From Nemertoderma westbladi (lineage: Eukaryota; Xenacoelomorpha; Nemertodermatida; Nemertodermatidae), in assembly GCA_032718475.1 (NCBI GenBank), contig JAUCBJ010007668.1:1-36978 (forward strand): 36,978 nucleotides of DNA, read 5' to 3'. The notes below the pieces were generated by a model. It was not told where the DNA came from. It saw only the letters and a program-made list of their open reading frames with translations, and did not search any database. Position 1 is the stretch's first letter; every line of letters starts with the position of its first letter. Positions 31,052 through 36,978 of this stretch are shown one piece after another. A program made the translations under genes and the position numbers.

Positions 31052-31170
31052 CCTACAAATTGGGAAAGGAGCAGGTTACCGAGACAGAGTTTTCTAACCA
31101 AAACAATAAACGATTTTGTTACCTACCAATTGAGGGAAAGGAGAATATGTTACCGCGGCAGCTTGTTTAC
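31052..31170 (+). repeat. GTTACC-type tandem repeat, copies inside the element
   Basis: Units of about 70 bp read AATTGGGAAAGGAGCAGGTT, then ACC, then TCTAACCAAAACAATAAACG. One more lies left of the solo LTR (29757-29836) and a partial one at about 31425-31460. They are the reverse of the host copies at 16.3 and 16.9 kb. Confidence 0.7.
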
Positions 31171-31313
31171 ACAGTTACACCCGTCACCTTCTTACTAACC
31201 GTCCTACGGACTGATCAATAGATCATCCCCCTCAAAAAATAAAGGACATCGCGCACGCGCATAAAACACTTAATAAAGATAAATTTAATAAAAAATATCG
31301 ACCGAAAAATGAA

Positions 31314-31625
31314 ATCCTGGTATTCTTCACATGGGCGAAGAATACCAGACTTTCTGCCGTTTTATTTCACTTTGCAGTTACCCCTATGTGAAGAATACCA
31401 GGTTTTCACCAAAAACACAGGTTACAGAAGGGCTGAATATAACCAAAACAATAAACGAATTAGTACAGTATATGTGCAGGTTATAAGACATAAATAAGCT
31501 CTATAATACACTCAATAAAGATAAATTAAAAAAGAATTAAAATCTTCAAATATAAAATTCCAATAAAAGTCGACCGAAAAGTGAAATCCTGGTATTCTTC
31601 ACATGGGCGGTATTCTTCACATGGA
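31314..31625. repeat. Palindromic CCTGGTATTCTTCACATGGG repeats
   Basis: CTGGTATTCTTC and GAAGAATACCAG face each other 8 nt apart (about 31317-31348), giving a 12-bp perfect stem. The same words recur at about 31386-31402 (inverse) and 31589-31625 (direct, twice). The set can form alternative hairpins. Confidence 0.75.
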
Positions 31626-31869
31626 CCGACACCAAAATTTGGCACCAGCCGCTAAAAACAAAGTTAAAATTTCTAGCTTATTTTATTTGAATTCCTTTTA
31701 GTTCGTTTCAGTTAGTCTTTTAGTTAGTATCGTTAGTTTCAGAGCGGGAAGTATTATATTGACACCCCCCCCCCCTGGTTTAAGGGGAATACCGGGGAAA
31801 CTTCACATGCTGACATAGGCAGAAAGTCCAGTACTCATTTAGCTACCGTACCATTTAAGGATGCAAGGC

Positions 31870-31995
31870 AGAGATGCCTCGCTAAACCCTTCAAAACATT
31901 CGTGCCGAAACGAAAACTACCTTGGCCCCATGCCGGGGTTGAACCCACAACCTCCGAGAGATGTGAATTCAATATAACCACTACACCAAGGTGCG
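31870..31995 (-). repeat. tRNA-derived SINE head
   Basis: Minus-strand TGGTGTAGTGG (31988-31978) fits an internal Pol III box A and GGTTCAACCCC (31945-31935) fits box B, at tRNA-like spacing. The outer CCTTGGT and GCCAAGG can pair, but D- and T-stems are imperfect, so this is a tRNA-like sequence rather than a tRNA gene. Sequence further along the minus strand (towards 31800) would be the SINE body. Confidence 0.55.
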
Positions 31996-32111
31996 CTCTG
32001 AACCAAGATGGAACAAGTGTCAGATACCGTCAGATCAGATCAGATCAGATCAGATAAGGACAGACGTTTTAGCCATCCTACAGCCAGACAACTATCCAGC
32101 CTACAAATTAT

Positions 32112-32365
32112 CTAAATAAATATTATACGCTACCCGTACAGACTTACACAAACAAAGTACAGACTAAACGATGGCAGACTACTCTCAAGCCTAAATAAAC
32201 TACAGGACATGCAGACTCCGAAATGATTAGGTAGTATGCGTTCTAACCCAGTAGTACGACTTATTCTTTAGTTGGGGGTTTACCTTACAGCATTGGCTGC
32301 CCCTACTTCCTAACCGTTCTTTATCGGACAGGTGATCCACACACACTACAATCCGTTCAGACTTA
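32112..32365. repeat. 250-bp direct repeat in the leader, copy 2
   Basis: Partner of 28877-29130 in the same orientation. The pair brackets the inverted-repeat block. Confidence 0.85.
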
Positions 32366-32572
32366 ACAGCAATCAGACAACAGCTCAGCCTACCAATTGT
32401 CTGTACAATCTGATCAGGCTTACACGCCTTCTGTTCAATACTGGCCTACAAATAAAATAAAACTGACAGAAATAAGTAAGCTCCAAAAGAAACAAGGGGT
32501 GTACAGTCCCTAATCTCTTAAACAGCCTACCGGTATGCAACAATCAAATCGAATAATACTAATGTACTTATA

Positions 32573-32710
32573 CGGAAGTACCGGTTAGGACAGTTGGGCC
32601 TACGGACCTACAGAAGTACCGGTTCTGGCAGTTGGACCTACGGACCTACGGCAGTACCGGTTCTGGCAGTTGGGCCTACTGACCTACAGATGTACCGTTC
32701 AGGTTTACCG
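32573..32710. repeat. 38-bp tandem repeat, three and a half copies
   Basis: The unit is CAGAAGTACCGGTTCTGGCA followed by GTTGGACCTACGGACCTA, starting at 32573, 32611, 32649 and 32687. It lies just inside the 5' LTR, where leader regulatory repeats often occur; function is not known. Confidence 0.9.
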
Positions 32711-32767
32711 GTTGACCGGTACTTTCAACTTTATTGCTTACTGCAATAAAGAAGCAATATCCGTTAT

Positions 32768-33992
32768 TGTTCGCGCTTTTAGACCTTTGGCAGTTTAACC
32801 CGCCAAATTAGGATGTCTTCTAGATAATAAATCACTTTAGCCTATGACAAGTATTTAATTCACTACACTAGTCGAAACCAATCTGTGCGCGATCATTCAC
32901 CCGCTGGATATACCCGGGAGATTGGGTTCGACGGCTTAATCTTATTGCTATGTAAGCTTAATGTATTATTCGACTGACAGTATTATATAATCTCTGACAA
33001 TATTATTCACCTTCGGGAAATATTAACAGTTCCTTTAGGACGTGGCGCTCTATCTATACAAACAGAGTTATGACTTAAACTACTCACAACGATATGGCTT
33101 AGTTATAATTCACATATATGGCGCATTCTTTAGGAAATGCTTCGTTATCAGGCTCACTCATACACAATGCTGCACAATACTGCACACTGATCTGCCGATC
33201 TTCACTGATTTTAGTCACATATAAAAGGAACACGGACCGAATCATGTAGGGTCTATCAAATAACATTAGATTCACTTCAAACCACTTTAACATAAGTCAC
33301 AATCGTTATATGTAACCTTTCTCTCTTACCTTCGGTATATCAAGAATATTGGGTTTTCGGGGTTATTTATCGTTATTCCAAATATAATAATTCATCAACC
33401 ATATTATGAAGAACTGACAGTAAATAGCAGTATAACAATATAAAGTATGCACAGGTTGTTTGATTAGGTATGGTGTGTTATGTTGTGATAAATGCAGATA
33501 ACGGATATATGTCCTTATAATTAAGCCTACTAGTGTAAGGCTAAAGCCGTTCTTCCTGGCTTAGAATCACCAACAACACTAAAAACTGATAAGAATAACT
33601 ATAAGAATACCAGCTACCCTTATTCTACAAAGATCTCACCCACCACAGAGAATGAGCATACAGATAGGAAATTCAGTTCAGTAGATCTGTGATAGGTCAA
33701 AATCAAAACCAACTCAAATCCTATTGGCAGATACAGAAAGCAGGGCTATGGGGCAACGTGGCAATATCAGCCGTTAGCCGTCGTCATGGTAGCGACACTG
33801 TTTTCAAGAGTATCGAGCTTTTACGTCACGAAATTGCAGATTATGTCCTCTAAAGTACAAATACAGAAGAAATGGCTTTTATGTCCTCCAAAACACCAGT
33901 ACAGCAAGGACACGGCCTTTTTATGCCTGGTAAACCAACCACAGAGTACTTTACGGGGATAATAACCTGCTAATTACGCAAAAGCTTTTACA
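32768..33992 (-). repeat. 5' LTR of the BEL/Pao element
   Basis: 1,225 bp, near-identical to 18198-19422. The minus-strand promoter and poly-A signals would act in the same direction as the interrupted host gene. Its first codons extend the host frame as CKSFCVISRLLSP before a stop at 33953-33951. Confidence 0.95.
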
Positions 33993-34549
33993 CACTGTTG
34001 GGTTTCCGGCGTTGGTTTCAACAACTTCCTTTGTTGTGTCGACTATCTTTGGTGTGGTGGTTCTGTCACGAATCCACTCAACCTCCGAAGCCGCAGGACA
34101 CTGGCCTTGGCAGCATAGCGACTGGCAACCTTCTTCTATTCCGAATAAATCCGCTTGGAGTGTGTTTCTGAGACTGCTTGTCTTATCGTTAAACCTCCGC
34201 TTTGAATAACTTTTCCACAATTTTCTTCACTCAACTCCAAACAAGGATATACGCAACCCGTTTGTATGGTTTCAAAGATAAGTTCGACATTATCTTCTGT
34301 ATAGGCTGTAAATCGAACCAATAGTGCATTGCACTCCGTGCAGTTTTCCTTGTCTTCCCATTGGTTGGTTGTCAACCAACCATTAGTCTCGAATAAGTAT
34401 TCTATCCTCTCTTGGTGTTTCTTTTGAAGTTCTTCGTCTTCGGAATAGAATCTCCAGGTTTCGGTTACTGGGCAAGTATAATATGAATGTGAACAAGGAA
34501 ATGAGATCACCATCGAGACAATCACAAGAATTGTCTTTAAAGATCTCAT
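33993..34549 (-). pseudogene. Ly6/uPAR-like secreted Cys-rich protein, interrupted by the BEL/Pao element
   Basis: The frame starts at ATG 34549 with a clear signal peptide (MRSLKTILVIVSMVISFPC). The mature part is Cys-rich: YYTC, ENCTEC, GCVYPC, ENC, then GCQSLCCQGQC, whose CC...C ending resembles the close of Ly6/uPAR three-finger domains. The frame is broken at an ACACAC run (34161-34166), where removing 2 nt would restore it; reading then continues through VVETNAGNPT to the CACTG target site. The tail lies at 18192-18142 beyond the transposon. In this allele the product is either cut off after the frameshift (137 residues) or, with the frame restored, ends in the LTR without its membrane anchor signal. 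The Ly6 assignment rests on cysteine pattern and topology only. Confidence 0.6.
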
Positions 34550-35744
34550 ATCCGTTTCATAGTCTCTGCCAATGCCAATGCAAACAATATTAATACGTCA
34601 GTGATAGTCTGAAAGCTTTATTCAACTTCCAATAATAAATTATTTAATGAGTTGTCGAATAAGCCAGGTTCCATTAATAGTATATATAATTAATAATTAA
34701 CGTATAATACGTTTTCGAATTTTAAATACCATGAGATTACAACATATTGCAAATAGGGTTGTAGGGTATGGTTGACACAATTGAGTCTTCTTATTACATT
34801 ACATTCTCAGCAACAATATTCTAAGAAATGTGATCTTAGACTTCATTATTACAAAATTCTATTTTTCTATAATTTCCTGGTTTGGTCGCTTTGATTTGAT
34901 ACTGTAGTATATCCCATTGTCTATGACAGTATTATGTATACTATATGACAGTATTATGTATACTATATGACAGTATTAAATATCCCAAACAAGCCTGTCT
35001 GTAAGATATTACAGAACTAGTAGTCCAGCAAAAGTTTAGAAAGAATCTCAAGTTTGGTAAACAAAACGAACGAACGCAACGAGTTTACAGTGGATACGAG
35101 TATCCATCTGCCATAAATCACCAGTTACACTCACAGGTTCGGTTATAAAGGTCGTTAGTTTAGGGAAATTATTTTAAGACAAAACAGGACGAGCGCAACG
35201 AGGCTAATGAAGGAGAAGAGTATTGTAAAACTAAAAATGTCATACTTAACTTAAATAGCCCTAGTTAGAAGGTTTACAAATGACAGTTAAAGTGTGTAAG
35301 GGCAAACTGAAATGGATCTCTGTTTCTACAAGTAGTTTATCACAAACTGATAGCATCGCCTTCACTCATATAATTTTTAGGATTTTAGGAAATACAGTAT
35401 TCGTATATCTAAAGAGATTCGTATAATGTACTTTCTAATATAGGCTCTCGTGCTGCGCGAAGGCCCCGTGAACGTGTAATACAGCTTTCACTACAGTAGG
35501 TGAACAGTTTAGGCCTAGCATCAACTCATATATCGAGTCACTAATTTATACAAGCCAACTTCATTTTATTTTGTTTTTCAATAGAATATAATATTAATAT
35601 GAAATAACAAATACTGTGTATTAAATTTCAGTATATTGGAAAAATACAGTGGAATTCATAAATATTGCCAACAAAGTAATGAAAAATTCAAAATAATTCT
35701 AAAATTTTGTATAAAATCTCAATAGAGTGGATTGCAACTTATAT
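34550..35744. other. Intergenic, AT-rich, with short tandem repeats
   Basis: There is no gene. It holds a 22-bp tandem repeat GACAGTATTATGTATACTAT(AT) at 34925-34980, a pair of AACGAACGCAACGAG / GACGAGCGCAACGAG words (35068 and 35190), and a GTGCTGCGCGAAGGCCC motif at about 35450. Confidence 0.6.
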
Positions 35745-35931
35745 TCAAACTAAGGCAACTCCTTTCAGTGTGAAAACCTCGTAGTCCAACACGGTGAAGT
35801 TGTAATCTCCCATAAGTATATTAGATGAAGTCCCCATGTAGGTGTGTGGGTAGTTGGAGTACGATTCACTGTTCGAGTTACAGTTGTCCGCTATAGCTAA
35901 GTCTGCACCGGCACCGAATACAGGCCCAAAT
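35745..35931 (-). CDS. TLDc-domain gene, terminal exon
   Basis: After a splice acceptor (CTCGCTACACAG, AG at 35933-35932) the frame reads FGPVFGAGADLAIADN, then CNSNSESYSNYPHTYMG, then NILMGDYNFTVLDYEVFTL, and stops at TGA. This is the C-terminal part of a TLDc domain: the G-x-G-x-D-L-x-I-A-D-N motif, the S-Y-S-N turn and the final D-x-E-V-F strand. The exon begins with the last base of an Arg codon split across the intron, matching the phase of the upstream exon. TLDc proteins occur in many architectures (for example with BTB or TBC domains), so the full protein cannot be named from here. Confidence 0.85.
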
Positions 35932-36583
35932 CTGTGTAGCGAGATAATGAAATGTGATTTAGGGCCTAATATAAAAAAAAAATGTACCATTACAGAGTGG
36001 AGTGCATAGTGTTTCTAATTTTTACTTACCTAACATGGTCGCTTGGCAATATGGTGCGAGTGTATTATTGTTCAAACCCGCCAGACGCAGAAGTCTTTAA
36101 TCGCTCCGGAAACTATGCACTTTACAGTTTAACGATGCTCTCAAGTCCAATATCTCTATGTCGCAGTCGGTAAAGGAGATTCATTGGCAGACTCAACATG
36201 ACTATGGAGATTGCCGTAGCACAATGTTGTGAACAGATGATCATATCGGCTATTGTAATGGCCGGCTAGCTTTAAACTGTGGGATTGTAGGGTAGAACTG
36301 GGTTTTGGCAAAGTGTACTCATCAGTAAGAGTCTAGCTAAGTTTCTTAGTCTCATAGGATCTCACTGGTCTGATTTCCAGATGTTGAACAAATGGTTGGT
36401 GGCTTCTTTCACTCTCACTACATGGCTATATAAGCAGCCTTATGTAAATATCCATCCAATCTTCTTAAATAAATATGTTATATTTTAAATATACATGTCC
36501 GATTGTATTTATGAAATCAAATTTTAAAAAATCACTGATACTAATTTATTATAAATTTGTAAATTTGTAACTTTTTAACTTAC

Positions 36584-36765
36584 CTAGGGTGATGACACAC
36601 TGCGTGTTTGTGATTTTTAACAGGGAACTTTGTGGGAGGAATACAATCGCCGTTGATTAAACTGAAAATAAAACTCGCTTTGGAGGCCATGTATTTCCCG
36701 CGAACAGATGTTTGATTCGTCCACGGAATGTCTGAAAACCCGCCACAAATATTCCCATTCGCACC
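36584..36765 (-). CDS. TLDc-domain gene, penultimate exon
   Basis: It is bounded by an acceptor (CACTTTCTAG, AG at 36767-36766) and a consensus donor GTAAGT at 36583-36578. The 182-bp exon reads GANGNICGGFSDIPWT, then GKYMASKASFIFSLINGD, then PTKFPVKNHKHAVCHHPR. This is the core of a TLDc domain (GGF-D-PW, then FLFSL-like, then KFPV and HHP). Splicing to 35931 gives HHPRFGPVFGAG, continuous with the domain consensus. The intron is 652 bp. Earlier exons lie beyond the right edge. Confidence 0.88.
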
Positions 36766-36894
36766 CTAGAAAGTGATAATTGGTAAGAAGAAGCAGCAAA
36801 TTGAATAAATAAGATAGATACAATAAAGTAACTGGGGATTGAGTGCTGAGCTACTATACCAGAGATAAATAGCCACAACAACAACAATAATTAA

Positions 36895-36978
36895 TTTATT
36901 TTAGAGGCTCTGTCCCTTAAGGGATAGGAGTAGCGCCCACCCCTACCCTCTTGTAGCAGCTATCGAAAGAGGAGCCTT
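36895..36978. other. GC-richer block at the right edge
   Basis: About 80 bp with GAGGCTCTGTCCCTTAAGGG and GGAGTAGCGCCCACCCCTAC stand out from the AT-rich intron. The ends, AGAGGCTC... and ...GAGGAGCCT, are loosely inverse. It may be an interspersed repeat; it is not recognised. Confidence 0.3.

Larger units (their letters stand above)
29151..32071. mobile_element. Inverted-repeat-bounded 2.9-kb block nested in the leader
   Basis: TAAAACGTCTGTCCTTATCT plus (GATCT)n at 29151-29182 is the inverse of the right end at 32029-32071, which closes AAGGACAGACGTTTTA. Both ends carry a flanking TA, which would suit a Tc1/mariner-like non-autonomous transposon, though a 2-bp target site is weak evidence. 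Inside are GTAACCTGCTCC-type repeats also found in host DNA at 16.3-16.9 kb, a solo LTR, palindromes and a SINE. No transposase frame is seen. Confidence 0.4.
27561..32767 (-). other. Leader region of the BEL/Pao element, over 5 kb
   Basis: There is no ORF of note. The region holds two copies of a TACCGGTA-bearing segment (about 27755-27825 and 27873-27945), a 250-bp direct repeat (28877-29130 and 32112-32365), the nested 2.9-kb inverted-repeat block with a solo LTR and SINE, and a 38-bp tandem repeat. Reading inward from the 5' LTR, the first 30 nt (ATAACGGATATTGCTTC...) contain no TGG-starting tRNA complement, so no normal primer-binding site is evident. Confidence 0.7.
18198..33992 (-). 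mobile_element. 15.8-kb BEL/Pao-type LTR retrotransposon, non-autonomous
   Basis: It is bounded by 1,225-bp LTRs and the 5-bp TSD CACTG. In minus orientation: 5' LTR, a leader over 5 kb, ORF1 (coiled-coil Gag), ORF2 (DUF1759 Gag, zinc knuckles, DUF1758 protease), a 3-kb degenerate region, polypurine tract, 3' LTR. Autonomous BEL/Pao elements are usually about half this length and encode RT, RNase H and integrase after the protease; RT and RNase H are missing and no integrase was found. The LTRs differ at about five positions by eye (0.4%), so it moved recently, presumably with enzymes supplied by relatives. It lies in the Ly6-like gene, in the same orientation. Confidence 0.92.

Noticed and set aside
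31920-31992. tRNA gene on the minus strand
   Set aside because: Box A, box B and an outer 7-bp pairing are present, but the D- and T-stems do not pair properly and the acceptor register conflicts with box A spacing. A SINE head is more likely.
35982-36173. 63-codon plus-strand frame with a hydrophobic start
   Set aside because: It lies in the intron between the two TLDc exons and shows no recognisable motif.
36617-36887. Hydrophobic minus-strand frames resembling signal peptides
   Set aside because: They run through the acceptor of the TLDc exon in the wrong frames; the spliced frame explains the conserved residues.

Overview
The window looks like nuclear DNA of an invertebrate metazoan; the species cannot be identified from it. 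It is AT-rich. Genes are sparse, spliced exons end in GT/AG junctions, and tandem repeats and LTR retrotransposons dominate. About 20 kb of 37 kb is two complete LTR retrotransposons, each flanked by a perfect 5-bp target-site duplication (TSD).

Layout. 1-1.6 kb: the last exon of an unrecognised plus-strand gene with a membrane-spanning tail; its stop codon lies in the first unit of a 32-bp minisatellite of about 43 copies. 1.6-6.5 kb: AT-rich DNA with diverged repeats, two poly-C tracts and one possible terminal exon. 6.54-11.13 kb: a minus-strand Ty3/Gypsy element of CsRn1 type (282/287-bp LTRs, TSD CTAAT, tRNA-Trp-like primer site). Its Pol keeps every catalytic residue I could check, but its Gag lacks the capsid region. 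11.5-14.1 kb: inverted and tandem repeats, then a 620-bp GGGCT satellite. 14.88-15.90 kb: an intact intronless SLC25A39/40-type mitochondrial carrier on the minus strand. 16-18 kb: repeats and two weak plus-strand ORFs.

18.20-33.99 kb: a 15.8-kb minus-strand BEL/Pao element with 1,225-bp LTRs that differ at only five positions by eye, and TSD CACTG. It has a two-ORF Gag/protease but no reverse transcriptase or RNase H, and I found no integrase. Its leader exceeds 5 kb and carries a nested, older solo LTR with its own TSD (CCTAC), a tRNA-derived SINE and an inverted-repeat-bounded 2.9-kb block.

The BEL/Pao element sits inside a host gene. The exon to its right (minus strand, 34549 to 33993) encodes a signal peptide and a Cys-rich Ly6/uPAR-like domain. 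The 51 bp to its left continue the same reading frame into a hydrophobic, GPI-signal-like tail and a stop. The insertion therefore separates the protein from its membrane-anchor signal. A separate 2-nt slip in an ACACAC run already breaks the frame upstream. 35.7-36.8 kb: the last two exons of a minus-strand TLDc-domain gene that continues past the right edge.
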